Below, one piece after another: positions 17,933-26,505 of a stretch of 45,110 nucleotides of DNA. The notes beneath the pieces are model-generated. The model made no database searches. It was given only the letters and a program-made list of their open reading frames with translations, and was not told the origin of the DNA. Numbering within the stretch: the stretch's first letter is position 1; each line of letters begins with the position of its first letter. The stretch is from Actinomycetota bacterium (GTDB lineage: Bacteria > Actinomycetota > Actinomycetes > Nanopelagicales > Nanopelagicaceae), in assembly GCA_026392765.1 (NCBI GenBank), contig JAPLBL010000034.1:1-45110 (forward strand), written 5' to 3'. Made by a program: the position numbers and the translations under genes.

Positions 17933-18801
17933 TAGGAAGGTGTTACTCCTGCGAAGAGATCCATCTCGTGTCCACGAGAATCCAATGGCTCAGACTTTTC
18001 TCCCTTAACCAGGGTGTAGTACTCATTGCCCCACACTTGAAGTCCTAAGTTGTTGGAGAGTGCAAAGAATGGGCCATCTACCTCGATCTGCGTTGAGTGT
18101 GCTCGCATTGCATCCATCTTCTTCTCAACATAGGCATTGCCATCAACCATCGCATGAACGAAAGAGTCATCCTTTGCGAAGGGAAGATCTTCAGCTTTCT
18201 CAGCTCCCATGAAATCAGAGCCAAGCTTCTTCATCGCATCAATTCCCTCTTGAATAACAGAGCGTGGCATGACATTCCAATAAATCTTTTCAATATTCCA
18301 GGAAGATTTCTCAGATGCTCGCATGGCAACGCGGTGAGCTTGAATGTGATCTGGGTGCCCATAACCACCAATCTCGTCATATGTGATGAGTACGTGTGGC
18401 TTCACTTCATCAATAACCTTCACTAACTCACTTGATGCTTCCTCTAAGTCAGCCTGCCAGAAGACATCGGGGCGATTATTGGGCTCTGTGCCCATCATCC
18501 CGCTATCGCGATACTTCTTTTCTCCTTCACCAAGGAAGCGATGGTCAGTAATGCCAAGTGCTTTCATTGCATCAGCTAGCTCGCCTACGCGATGTTCACC
18601 CAGAGAATCGGTTTCGTGAGCAGCTAAATGTGCAAGATCCTTAACAAGAACTTCGCCTTCTTCACCACGCGTGCAGGTAACGAGGGTGACATCTGCACCG
18701 AGTGCTGCGTACATCGCCATCGTGCTTCCATTATTAATCGTCTCATCATCAGGATGCGCATGAACGAGCAGCATGCGATAACCCTTATAGCTAGAGAGCA
18801 T
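17932..18801 (-). CDS. mshB: Mycothiol biosynthesis deacetylase MshB
   Basis: Zinc-dependent deacetylase of the LmbE family, 289 residues. It removes acetate from GlcNAc-inositol, the second committed step of mycothiol synthesis. The metal site is visible as [13 protein letters not shown] near the N-terminus and [12 protein letters not shown] in the middle. The actinobacterial setting between MoeB and DUF6113 supports MshB over the conjugate amidase Mca. The ATG at 18801 overlaps the moeB stop as TAATG. It implies the host uses mycothiol as its main thiol buffer, with mshA, mshC and mshD expected elsewhere. Confidence 0.9.
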   Translation of the reverse strand: MLSSYKGYRMLLVHAHPDDETINNGSTMAMYAALGADVTLVTCTRGEEGEVLVKDLAHLAAHETDSLGEHRVGELADAMKALGITDHRFLGEGEKKYRDSGMMGTEPNNRPDVFWQADLEEASSELVKVIDEVKPHVLITYDEIGGYGHPDHIQAHRVAMRASEKSSWNIEKIYWNVMPRSVIQEGIDAMKKLGSDFMGAEKAEDLPFAKDDSFVHAMVDGNAYVEKKMDAMRAHSTQIEVDGPFFALSNNLGLQVWGNEYYTLVKGEKSEPLDSRGHEMDLFAGVTPS

Positions 18802-19982
18802 TAATAGACCGGCAAGGTTGTATCGATCTGCTTAGCCCATGCAATAACGCCACCAAAGACGTGGGATGCATCAGCAAAGCCTGCATTCTTCAAGATTGCT
18901 AAGCACTCAGCAGAGCGAACTCCACTCTTACAGTGAAGAACTATCGGCTTATCTTGTGGAAGTGATGCAAGAACACTGCCATTGATAAATCCTTGCTTAG
19001 GAATGAGATGCGCAGTTGGAATATTGACGATTTCATACTCACTGGGTTCACGAACATCGATGAGGTAGAAATTATCCTTATTATCAATTTTAGCTTTGAG
19101 ATCTTGCACAGTAATTGTCGAGCCAGAGCTAGCCTCTTGTGCTGCCTCTGAGACAGTTCCGCAGAATGCTTCGTAATCAGGAAGCAGCGCAGTTTGTGTT
19201 GCATTCTCGCTACACAATGGGCAGTTAGGATCTTTACGCACCTTAATCTTACGAAAAGTCATATCGAGTGCGTCATAGACCATCAATGAACCAATCAGTG
19301 GTTCACCAACTCCTGTCAGCACTTTGATTGCCTCTGTTGTCTGAATAGAACCGATGGTTGCGCAGAGAACTCCGAGCACTCCACCTTCGGCACAACTTGG
19401 AACCATTCCTGGAGGTGGTGGTTCTGGATAGAGACAGCGGTAGCAAGGACCGTACTCGGCCCAGAACACACTTGCCTGACCATCAAAGCGATAGATAGAG
19501 CCCCAGACATACGGCTTCTTGAGTAGCACACATGCATCGTTTACTAAATAACGTGTAGCAAAGTTATCTGTTCCATCAACAATGATGTCGTACTGAGAAA
19601 AAATCTCCATCACATTGGAGTTATCAAGACGAGTCTCGTGAAGAATGACATTGACGTAAGGATTGATTTCGGTAATCTTCTCTTTAGCGCTGAGAGCCTT
19701 GCTCTTTCCAATATCTGATTGGCCATGAATAATCTGGCGCTGCAAGTTTGATTCATCGACTGTATCAAATTCAACGATGCCCAATGTGCCAACGCCGGCC
19801 GCTGCAAGATACATAAGTGCAGGAGAGCCGAGTCCGCCAGCGCCAACGCAGAGAACTTTTGCATTCATCAAACGTTGCTGACCCGCCATTGCTACATCAG
19901 GGATGATCAAATGGCGGCTGTAGCGGCGCACTTCATCAACGGTTAGCGCAGGTCCTGGCGTGACTAGAGGAGGCGTCTTCAT
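18801..19982 (-). CDS. moeB: MoeB/ThiF adenylyltransferase with C-terminal rhodanese domain
   Basis: A 393-residue E1-like enzyme that adenylates the C-terminus of a ubiquitin-like sulfur carrier (MoaD, ThiS or CysO type), and whose rhodanese domain can pass on sulfur. Visible are the ATP loop [19 protein letters not shown], zinc-binding CYRCLYP and CPLCSEN pairs, the cysteine region [13 protein letters not shown] and the rhodanese active-site loop HCKSGVRS near residue 350. ATG 19982 ([14 protein letters not shown]) fits the family; the frame is open upstream to 20144 across the tetR start. The moeB - tetR - DUF3107 - helicase order matches Rv3206c-Rv3211 of M. tuberculosis. Confidence 0.92.
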   Translation of the reverse strand: MKTPPLVTPGPALTVDEVRRYSRHLIIPDVAMAGQQRLMNAKVLCVGAGGLGSPALMYLAAAGVGTLGIVEFDTVDESNLQRQIIHGQSDIGKSKALSAKEKITEINPYVNVILHETRLDNSNVMEIFSQYDIIVDGTDNFATRYLVNDACVLLKKPYVWGSIYRFDGQASVFWAEYGPCYRCLYPEPPPPGMVPSCAEGGVLGVLCATIGSIQTTEAIKVLTGVGEPLIGSLMVYDALDMTFRKIKVRKDPNCPLCSENATQTALLPDYEAFCGTVSEAAQEASSGSTITVQDLKAKIDNKDNFYLIDVREPSEYEIVNIPTAHLIPKQGFINGSVLASLPQDKPIVLHCKSGVRSAECLAILKNAGFADASHVFGGVIAWAKQIDTTLPVY

Positions 19983-19997
19983 GCAGGTAATTCTGCC

Positions 19998-20027
19998 GTA
20001 CTGTGCCTTTCGTGGCGAATTCAGTAC
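19998..20027. repeat. Inverted repeat in the moeB/tetR divergent gap
   Basis: GTACTG (19998-20003) and CAGTAC (20022-20027) are perfect inverted arms 18 bases apart, in a 55-base gap between divergent starts. This could be an operator for the adjacent TetR protein, but arms only six long and so far apart are weak evidence. Confidence 0.3.
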
Positions 20028-20030
20028 CAT
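20025..20030 (+). promoter_or_regulatory. Leaderless -10 element of tetR gene
   Basis: TACCAT lies seven bases before ATG 20038, with no ribosome site. It supports this start over the upstream in-frame ATG codons. Confidence 0.45.
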
Positions 20031-20037
20031 TCGCACA

Positions 20038-20673
20038 ATGACTACAGAATCAGCAACTGCAAACAATTCGCGTTCAGATAAGTCTCGCCTTCCTCGCGAT
20101 GAAAGACGCGCAATTTTGCTCTCTGCTGCCCTCGAAGTTTTCACTGCGGCTGGGTATCACTCTGCAGCGATGGATGAGATTGCAGATCGAGCAAATGTCA
20201 GCAAGCCAGTTCTCTACCAACATTTCCCATCGAAGCTTGATCTCTACCTAGCCGTTCTCGATCTCCATATTGATTCACTGGTCTTTGAAATTCAGAAAGC
20301 AATTTCTTCGACTCCTGATAACGAGCGACGAGTGCATGTGACCATCGAGGCTTACTTCAACTTTATTGAGAACGAAGGAGAAGCATTCCGTCTTCTCTTT
20401 GAAAGCGACATGAGTGTTGAGCCACAAGTGCGTGAACGTCTCAATCGAATGACATATGACTGTGCTGCGGCTGTGTCAGGTGTTATTTCAAATGACACTG
20501 GCCTTCCCAAGGAAGCTGCAATGATGCTTGGAGTTGGGTTAATTGGTTATGTCCAGGTCACAGCTCGCCACTGGCTTGAGCGTGATAGCAAACTCACGCG
20601 TCAGCAAGCTATGGATCTCGTTGAAAACCTCATGTGGCGAGGAATTTCTGGATTTCCCCGTACAGACTCTTAG
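20038..20673 (+). CDS. TetR family transcriptional regulator
   Basis: A 211-residue repressor. The N-terminal helix-turn-helix (about residues 20-66) shows RRAILLSAALEVFTAAGYHS, then MDEIADRANVSKPVLYQHFP. The C-terminal all-helical part would form the ligand pocket and dimer interface. ATG 20038 was chosen because the domain begins normally there and a leaderless -10 is placed correctly; in-frame codons extend back to 19960 over the moeB start. The orthologous position is Rv3208. Ligand and targets are unknown; autoregulation and control of divergent moeB is possible given the short shared gap. Confidence 0.9.
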   Translation: MTTESATANNSRSDKSRLPRDERRAILLSAALEVFTAAGYHSAAMDEIADRANVSKPVLYQHFPSKLDLYLAVLDLHIDSLVFEIQKAISSTPDNERRVHVTIEAYFNFIENEGEAFRLLFESDMSVEPQVRERLNRMTYDCAAAVSGVISNDTGLPKEAAMMLGVGLIGYVQVTARHWLERDSKLTRQQAMDLVENLMWRGISGFPRTDS

Positions 20674-20677
20674 CGAA

Positions 20678-20683
20678 TAAGAT
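20678..20683 (+). promoter_or_regulatory. Leaderless -10 element of DUF3107 gene
   Basis: TAAGAT lies six bases before ATG 20690, in the 16-base gap after tetR, suggesting a separate leaderless transcript for DUF3107 and the helicase. Confidence 0.45.
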
Positions 20684-20689
20684 AGGCAC

Positions 20690-20941
20690 ATGAGTTCAAA
20701 GAAATCTGAAAAAGCAGCAAAAGTTCGTATCTCTATTATCAATGTTGGAAGTGAACTCTCTTTTGACTGCCCTTCAACTCCCGCTGAGATCAAGAGCGCT
20801 GTTACTGCAGCTCTGACAGCGCAGACACCACTTTCTCTTCAAGATGTACAGGGACACGAAATCATCGTCCCTGCGGACAAGATTGGTTATGTCGAAATCG
20901 GCGAGCCAGCTGAACGCCGTGTCGGTTTCGGCGTTGTGTAA
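20690..20941 (+). CDS. DUF3107 family protein
   Basis: A small protein of 83 residues of the actinobacterial DUF3107 family (Rv3208A/TB9.4 type), function unknown. The core KVRISIINVGSELSFDCP is followed by an Ala-rich helix and the conserved end IGYVEIGEPAERRVGFGVV. It lies between tetR and the RNA helicase as in M. tuberculosis. Its TAA stop is immediately followed by the helicase GTG, so the two are probably translationally coupled. Confidence 0.9.
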   Translation: MSSKKSEKAAKVRISIINVGSELSFDCPSTPAEIKSAVTAALTAQTPLSLQDVQGHEIIVPADKIGYVEIGEPAERRVGFGVV

Positions 20942-22303
20942 GTGAGCCTGACTTTCGCAGATCTTCCTCTTCGCAAGGAAACAATTGATGCTCTCCATGA
21001 GCATGGCTTCACTTCCCCCTTTCCTATTCAAGAGATGGTGATGCCTATTGCACTCGCTGATGGCGATGTCATCGGTCAGGCAAAGACAGGAACAGGTAAG
21101 ACTCTCGCATTCGGAATTCCCGTTATTGAACGTGTTATCGCACCTAATGATGCAGATTGGGCCCAGCTTCCTAATCAAGGAAAACCTCAAGTACTCATCG
21201 TTGTTCCAACACGTGAACTCTGCGTTCAGGTCACCAAAGATGTTGAAGAGCTCTCATTTAACCGTGGCATACGCACACTCGCTGTTTACGGTGGACGCGC
21301 ATTTGAACCGCAGATTGAGGCGCTTAACAACGGTGTTGAAATCGTTGTTGGAACTCCCGGCCGCCTTCTCGATCTCTATCGCCAAGGACAATTGACGCTC
21401 AAGTTTGTCTCTCGCGTTGTTCTTGATGAAGCAGATGAGATGCTCGACCTTGGCTTCTTACCCGATGTTGAAAAGATCTTTACAAGTACTCCAGCTCGCC
21501 AGCAAACAATGCTCTTCTCGGCAACAATGCCTGGCGACATCATCGCTCTCGCTCGCCGCTTCATGAATCAGCCAGTACATATTCGTACGCAAGATAATGA
21601 AGATGAAGGCGCAGTTGTCTCGCGCATTGAACAGCATGTTATTCGCGCACATGCCATGGATAAGATTGAAATGCTTGCTCGTATTCTTCAAGCAGATGGA
21701 CGCGGACCAACAATCGTCTTCTGTCGCACCAAGCGCACAGCACAAAAGACTTCAGATGATCTCTTTGAGCGTGGATTCCGTGCAGCAACCATCCATGGCG
21801 ATCTTGGACAATCTGCCCGTGAAAAGGCACTTAATGACTTTAAAGCTGGCAAATCAGATGTTCTGATTGCAACTGATGTTGCAGCTCGCGGAATTGATAT
21901 CGATGGCATCACGCACGTCATTAACTACCAATGCCCTGAGGATGAGAAGACTTACGTTCACCGCATTGGTCGTACTGCTCGTGCAGGAGCAGCTGGAATA
22001 GCTGTGACCTTTGTCGATTGGGATGACCTTGCTCGCTGGAAGATGATTGACACAGTGCTCGTGCTCGGATTACCAGAACCAGTTGAAACGTATTCATCAT
22101 CTGAGCATCTCTTTGAAATGCTCAATATTCCTGCAGGATCTTCAGGGCGTATGACAAAGAAGAGCGCTGCTGCAGTTGATAAACCAAAGACAGATCGACC
22201 TAAGGGTGATCGCCCAAGGAGTGAGAAGGCAGTTGAGCCAAAGAAGCCAGCAGCCGATCGCATCAAGCGCGAACGCACCCGTACCAAGCGAATTTCTGAG
22301 TAA
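20942..22303 (+). CDS. rhlE: DEAD-box ATP-dependent RNA helicase
   Basis: A 453-residue RNA helicase for structured RNA, such as in ribosome assembly or mRNA turnover. The motifs appear in order: Q motif FTSPFPIQEM, motif I AKTGTGKT, Ia PTRELC, motif II VLDEADEMLD, motif III SATMP, and motif VI HRIGRTARAG. A basic, Lys/Pro-rich tail from about residue 400 probably binds RNA. The GTG start at 20942 directly follows the DUF3107 stop and has no ribosome site. It matches Rv3211 in context. The stop is immediately adjacent to the convergent marC stop. Confidence 0.93.
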   Translation: MSLTFADLPLRKETIDALHEHGFTSPFPIQEMVMPIALADGDVIGQAKTGTGKTLAFGIPVIERVIAPNDADWAQLPNQGKPQVLIVVPTRELCVQVTKDVEELSFNRGIRTLAVYGGRAFEPQIEALNNGVEIVVGTPGRLLDLYRQGQLTLKFVSRVVLDEADEMLDLGFLPDVEKIFTSTPARQQTMLFSATMPGDIIALARRFMNQPVHIRTQDNEDEGAVVSRIEQHVIRAHAMDKIEMLARILQADGRGPTIVFCRTKRTAQKTSDDLFERGFRAATIHGDLGQSAREKALNDFKAGKSDVLIATDVAARGIDIDGITHVINYQCPEDEKTYVHRIGRTARAGAAGIAVTFVDWDDLARWKMIDTVLVLGLPEPVETYSSSEHLFEMLNIPAGSSGRMTKKSAAAVDKPKTDRPKGDRPRSEKAVEPKKPAADRIKRERTRTKRISE

Positions 22304-22915
22304 TTAACTCGCAGCAAATGCCTTAATTGCATTTGCCAACATCTGAACAGCAATAGCTGCAAGTAAGAGACCCGCAATACTTGCAAGAAGTGTTACTCCT
22401 GAATCCTTGATTAGGCCAACGATTTTTGTCGATGCCATCAGTACAGTTCCGATAATCAGGTGCACGGCCAAAATGGCAATTACCAAACCAAGAATCTGAG
22501 CGTTGGTATCTGCCTTCTGCACATAAATCATGGTTGCAACAATCGCGCCAGGGCCTGCAAGTAGTGGTGTTCCCAGTGGAACCATCCCAATGTTATTACT
22601 TGCATTCTCTGTGCCAGTGTTCTTGTTGCCAGTCAGAAGCTGCAGAGCAACATAGAGAAGGAGTAATCCACCTGCTGCTTGTAGTGCTTCAATCGAAACA
22701 TTCATGTAATCAAGAATGAAGCGACCAAAGAGAGCAAAGCTTGCAATAACAAAGAGTGAGACACCTGCAGCCTGCCAGGCAAGACGCACGCGCTCACGAG
22801 GTGACTTATCGCCAACGAGTCCCAAGAAAATTGGTGTGGCACCGGGCGGATCCATAATGACAAAGAGGGTCACGAAGGCTTGGGTGGCAAAGGTGACTGC
22901 TCCGAGTGAATTCAT
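22304..22915 (-). CDS. MarC family integral membrane protein
   Basis: A 203-residue protein with six hydrophobic segments (about 5-25, 40-62, 66-86, 106-126, 136-158, 170-195). Signature regions are FVTLFVIMDPPGATPIFLGL near the N-terminus and GTPLLAGPGAIVATMIY. MarC proteins are conserved membrane proteins with no settled function; the early link to multiple antibiotic resistance was not confirmed. Its start overlaps the PHP gene stop by four bases (ATGA), so it is the last gene of an EamA-PHP-MarC operon. No terminator separates it from the helicase. Confidence 0.88.
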   Translation of the reverse strand: MNSLGAVTFATQAFVTLFVIMDPPGATPIFLGLVGDKSPRERVRLAWQAAGVSLFVIASFALFGRFILDYMNVSIEALQAAGGLLLLYVALQLLTGNKNTGTENASNNIGMVPLGTPLLAGPGAIVATMIYVQKADTNAQILGLVIAILAVHLIIGTVLMASTKIVGLIKDSGVTLLASIAGLLLAAIAVQMLANAIKAFAAS

Positions 22916-23757
22916 TTCTTAACAACCCTTCGCGCATCTGCAAGTGACTCTAATTGTTCCCATTGTGCCTGATGAGTTGTGTTTTCTGCTAAAGCGTTCA
23001 ATTTGCCTGTGCCGTGATAATCACTTGAGCCTGTAATAACAAGATTTAACTCTTGAGCAATGGCAGTCAAGGTGCTTTGTTCGTCAGCGCTCTGATCACG
23101 GTGATGCACTTCTATTCCATTAAGCCCTGCTGCGACTAAATCAGTAAATGTTGATGCAGTGATGATCTGGCCACGGCGAGATGCAAAAGGATGAGCAATT
23201 ACTGCTACTCCCCCAGCTTTTCGAATTACTCGAATCGCATCTACTGGTGTGGGCGCAGCATGGGTTACATAGTATTTTGATTCATTATTAAGCAGATCTA
23301 AGAAAGCTTCATCACGTGCTGCTACTACTCCATTTGCCACAAGTGCATCAGCTAAATGAGGACGCCCCACCGTGGCACCTTCTGGCGTTGCTCGATAGAC
23401 ATCATCGAGTGAGATATTAATTCCATCTGCGCTCATGAGTTCAACCATCTTGCGCATACGTGGCACACGAGTATCGCGTGAATCCGACAGCATTTGCTGC
23501 ATCTCACTGTTCTTACCATCAAAGAGAAGGCCGAGCATATGAACACTGATGCCATCTGTTGTTAAACACGAAATTTCTGCACCGAGTACGAGTTCTATCT
23601 GAGGCTGAATAGCAGAGACTGCTTCCTCCCACCCAGCAGTTGAATCATGGTCGGTGATGGCAAGTGTTGTGATTCCTGCAGCTAACGCCTTCTTCACGAG
23701 TGCAAAAGGAGCATCCGTTCCATCGCTACAGGTTGTATGAGTGTGAAGGTCAATCAT
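22912..23757 (-). CDS. PHP domain phosphoesterase
   Basis: A 281-residue metal-dependent phosphoesterase with an intact trinuclear metal site: MIDLHTHTTCSDGT at the N-terminus, ITDHDST, GAEIS, IAHPFASR and the late SSDYHG. It is closest to the YciV/RNase AM (TrpH-like) group, which removes phosphate from 3',5'-nucleoside bisphosphates and trims RNA 5' ends. ATG 23757 starts exactly at the first metal-binding histidine motif and overlaps the EamA stop as ATGA; the frame is open upstream to 23808. The precise substrate is inferred from the family. Confidence 0.88.
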   Translation of the reverse strand: MIDLHTHTTCSDGTDAPFALVKKALAAGITTLAITDHDSTAGWEEAVSAIQPQIELVLGAEISCLTTDGISVHMLGLLFDGKNSEMQQMLSDSRDTRVPRMRKMVELMSADGINISLDDVYRATPEGATVGRPHLADALVANGVVAARDEAFLDLLNNESKYYVTHAAPTPVDAIRVIRKAGGVAVIAHPFASRRGQIITASTFTDLVAAGLNGIEVHHRDQSADEQSTLTAIAQELNLVITGSSDYHGTGKLNALAENTTHQAQWEQLESLADARRVVKK

Positions 23758-24665
23758 TGTTCTATCATCACTCTTTCTGGTCGAGTACGCAAGACGACAA
23801 GTATGCATCCAAGGAGAATAAGAATCACGCCAGGAATAATAGACAGGGTTGGTTGCTTACCAATATCAAAGACCAACGACACAATCGCTGCGACGGGAAC
23901 TTCAAAGAAGACAATCATGGAAACTACTGCAGGTGACACGCGCTTTAAGGTCATGTTAAACATTGTGTGACCAAGGATTTGAGCCCCGATGATGAGTCCG
24001 AGCAAGATCCACCATTCGCGTAGAGCGAAGCCGACAATGTCATATCCGGATAAGAGCGCCATGGGAAGTGCCGTCATTGCGCAGACAAAATAACAAATAG
24101 TCGTATAGGAAGTGGTTGCAAGCGTTTGCTGAGCACGTGAACCAATCAACATGTAAGCGGCAGCAAGCGCTCCTGAAATCAACGCTGCAAGGTCTCCAAG
24201 AAATGATCTGCGATCGAGTTGAAGGTCGATACCTGTTACGACAACTACCCCTGTGAAACTGATAAGCATTCCAAGCCAGGCTTTCGTTGGAATATGTCCA
24301 CCAGTAAGTTTGACGAAGAATGCAGCAAAGATTGGTTGCGTTGCAACGATTGCAGTTCCAGCAGTCACACTCGTCATGCGCATCGAGAGGAAGAATCCAA
24401 CAAAATGAACTGCAAGCACGATGCCAGCTAATACCGCCCACTTCACGCCAGTGCGATCTAATTTATGGCGAAGAGCGAATGGAAGAGTCATGAGAGAGCC
24501 ACCGAGATTGCGCCAGAAAATTAAGGTCGGAACAGGCATGGCGCTCAAGGCGATGAGAGGGCCAGATGAGCCAATTCCAAATATGCCAATAATCAGGCGA
24601 ATGAGGTCAGGTCGTGCGGGCAGCTCAGTGTGATTATGAACTGTTGCTTTCTGGACCTCGGACAT
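23754..24665 (-). CDS. EamA/DMT-family transporter
   Basis: A 303-residue membrane protein with ten hydrophobic segments in two EamA repeats (about 20-150 and 160-295), typical of drug/metabolite exporters such as RhaT and YdcZ relatives. The N-terminal 18 residues are hydrophilic. The substrate cannot be inferred; amino acid or metabolite export is common in the family. It leads the operon with the PHP protein and MarC and is divergent from the PRC/CBS gene with a 41-base gap. TAGGTT six bases before the ATG marks a leaderless start. Confidence 0.88.
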   Translation of the reverse strand: MSEVQKATVHNHTELPARPDLIRLIIGIFGIGSSGPLIALSAMPVPTLIFWRNLGGSLMTLPFALRHKLDRTGVKWAVLAGIVLAVHFVGFFLSMRMTSVTAGTAIVATQPIFAAFFVKLTGGHIPTKAWLGMLISFTGVVVVTGIDLQLDRRSFLGDLAALISGALAAAYMLIGSRAQQTLATTSYTTICYFVCAMTALPMALLSGYDIVGFALREWWILLGLIIGAQILGHTMFNMTLKRVSPAVVSMIVFFEVPVAAIVSLVFDIGKQPTLSIIPGVILILLGCILVVLRTRPERVMIEQ

Positions 24666-24671
24666 AAGGCA

Positions 24672-24677
24672 AACCTA
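24672..24677 (-). promoter_or_regulatory. Leaderless -10 element of EamA transporter gene
   Basis: TAGGTT on the minus strand lies six bases before ATG 24665. It shares a 41-base divergent gap with a matching element on the other strand at 24695. Confidence 0.5.
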
Positions 24678-24694
24678 GTCGATACCTCAACGGT

Positions 24695-24700
24695 TACTCT
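24695..24700 (+). promoter_or_regulatory. Leaderless -10 element of PRC/MgtE-N/CBS gene
   Basis: TACTCT lies six bases before ATG 24707, with no ribosome site. Confidence 0.5.
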
Positions 24701-24706
24701 TATCCC

Positions 24707-26008
24707 ATGAGCGGAAATAACATCAATCGCATATTTCTCGCCCGTCTTGCTGGGACTGCAGTCTTTGACCCAAATGGGGATCCTGTTGGCAAGGTGCGCG
24801 ATGCTGTCGCGACCCTTCGTTCCAATAACCAATCACCACGCGTACTTGGTTTAGTTGTTGAAGTTCCTCTACGCCGTCGAGTCTTTGTTCCTATTACTCG
24901 AGTTACCTCTATTGAATCTGGCTCCGTTGTCATTACAGGGTTGCTCAACATGCGCCGCTTTGAAACTCGCACTGGTGAGATGTTGGTCCTTGGAGATTTA
25001 CTCGACCGCACTATTTCACTGACTGAAAATAGTGAAGATGTTCTTGTCGAAGATATGGGCATGGAGCAAAACCGCACTGGTGATTGGCTCATCACTCGAG
25101 TTCACATCATGCGCAAAGGACGTGGGCTACGCCGTAAGGGTGCAACATCAACTGTCGCGTGGGAAGAAGTCACTGGCTTTACTCAACACGAAACTAATCA
25201 AGGTGTGTCAAACCTTCTGGCAACGCTAAGCAACCTGCGCGCTGCTGACTTAGCTGCAGTGATTCAAGATTTAGCTCCTAAACGTCGCGTTGAAGTAGCG
25301 CGCGCACTCGATGACGAACGTCTTGCAGATGTTCTTGAAGAGATGGATGAGTCCGAGCGCGTTGCACTGATGGCAGAACTTGAAGGCGAACGTGCTGCAG
25401 ATATTCTTGAAGAGATGGATCCAGATGATGCAGCTGACTTGCTGCGCGAAATTGGCGAAGAGCGTGCTCAAGAATTGATCGGGTTGATGGATCCTGAAGA
25501 TGCTGAAGATGTTCTGCGCCTGATGACATATGAAGATTACTCAGCTGGCGGAATGATGACGACTGAGCCAATTGTGATGTCGGCTGATTACACAGTTGCA
25601 GATGCACTCGCTGCTGTTCGACAGAGCGAAATATCTCCAGCACTTGCATCCCAAGTTTTTATCGCTCGCCAGCCACTAGAGACTCCCACAGGTCGCTTCA
25701 TTGGAATGGTGCATTACCAGCGCCTCCTACGCGAACCACCTTCAACACTTCTAGGCTCAATCGTCGATACCAATACGCAGGGCGTTAATCCCGACGCATC
25801 CTTGCATGCTGTTTCGTCATACTTAGCTAGTTATAACTTGCTCTCACTGCCTGTTATCGATGCCAATGATCGCCTACTCGGTGCAGTCACTGTCGATGAC
25901 GTGCTCGATCACTTGCTGCCTACCAACTGGCGTCACGATCACAGAGATTCAGCAGCTGCAACAGCTGCTCTTGAAAGTATTGACACTAATTTCACCGAGG
26001 AGGTGTAA
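24707..26008 (+). CDS. PRC-barrel / MgtE N-domain / CBS domain protein (no channel)
   Basis: A 433-residue soluble protein. Residues 8-90 and about 95-155 look like PRC-barrel beta domains. Residues 170-290 form an MgtE-N right-handed helical repeat (DLAPKRRVEVARALDD, DEMDESERVALMAELEGER, MDPDDAADLLREIGEER). Two CBS motifs follow (about 295-350 and 360-415). MgtE itself continues into a five-helix Mg2+ channel; this protein has none, so it is a sensor-like relative (Rv1232c type), perhaps responding to Mg2+ or adenine nucleotides. Its last codons carry the GAGGAGGTG ribosome site of DUF1003, so the two are expressed together. Confidence 0.88.
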   Translation: MSGNNINRIFLARLAGTAVFDPNGDPVGKVRDAVATLRSNNQSPRVLGLVVEVPLRRRVFVPITRVTSIESGSVVITGLLNMRRFETRTGEMLVLGDLLDRTISLTENSEDVLVEDMGMEQNRTGDWLITRVHIMRKGRGLRRKGATSTVAWEEVTGFTQHETNQGVSNLLATLSNLRAADLAAVIQDLAPKRRVEVARALDDERLADVLEEMDESERVALMAELEGERAADILEEMDPDDAADLLREIGEERAQELIGLMDPEDAEDVLRLMTYEDYSAGGMMTTEPIVMSADYTVADALAAVRQSEISPALASQVFIARQPLETPTGRFIGMVHYQRLLREPPSTLLGSIVDTNTQGVNPDASLHAVSSYLASYNLLSLPVIDANDRLLGAVTVDDVLDHLLPTNWRHDHRDSAAATAALESIDTNFTEEV

Positions 26009-26010
26009 CG

Positions 26011-26505
26011 ATGGCACGCAACTTTGGTTTGGATACACCGCGCGAGACTCGTCGTTCGCTTCGCGGAAATATTGACCCTGAGACTTTTGGTCGCCTCTCA
26101 GAACGTTTTGCACGTTTCTTAGGCACCGCTCGCTTCTTGGTCTATATGACAGCCTTTGTTCTCACCTGGGTTCTCTGGAACACATTGGCACCGCGAGATA
26201 TTCGCTTTGATAATTATCCATTTATTTTCTTGACGTTGATTCTTTCACTTCAAGCATCGTATGCAGCTCCACTGATTTTGCTTGCCCAAAATCGCCAAGC
26301 AGACCGTGATCGCATTGCTCTTAATGAAGATCGCGCTCAGAATGCACGAAGTATTGCTGACACCGAATATCTCACTCGCGAGCTTGCAAGTCTTCGTATC
26401 GCTTTAGGCGATGTTGCAACGCGTGATTACCTACGTAATGAGCTTGGTGATATGGCGAAAGAAATCGTTGTAGAACTACGCAAGCCCGAGTCTGACGCCA
26501 AGTAG
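26011..26505 (+). CDS. DUF1003 family membrane protein
   Basis: A 164-residue protein with two membrane segments (about 42-60 and 68-92), a basic N-terminus and a long charged helical tail rich in Arg, Glu and Asp that may form a coiled coil. This is the DUF1003 layout, function unknown. It partners the MgtE-N/CBS protein as Rv1231c does with Rv1232c, with a strong GAGGAGG ribosome site across the upstream stop. One guess is that it is the membrane half of a divalent-cation sensing pair. The last 30 bases overlap the end of mrp on the opposite strand. Confidence 0.88.
   Translation: MARNFGLDTPRETRRSLRGNIDPETFGRLSERFARFLGTARFLVYMTAFVLTWVLWNTLAPRDIRFDNYPFIFLTLILSLQASYAAPLILLAQNRQADRDRIALNEDRAQNARSIADTEYLTRELASLRIALGDVATRDYLRNELGDMAKEIVVELRKPESDAK

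Noticed and set aside
24040-24441. Cysteine-rich open frame antisense or out of frame in the EamA gene
   Set aside because: It is a shifted-frame shadow within an intact ten-helix transporter gene and has no ribosome or promoter signal.
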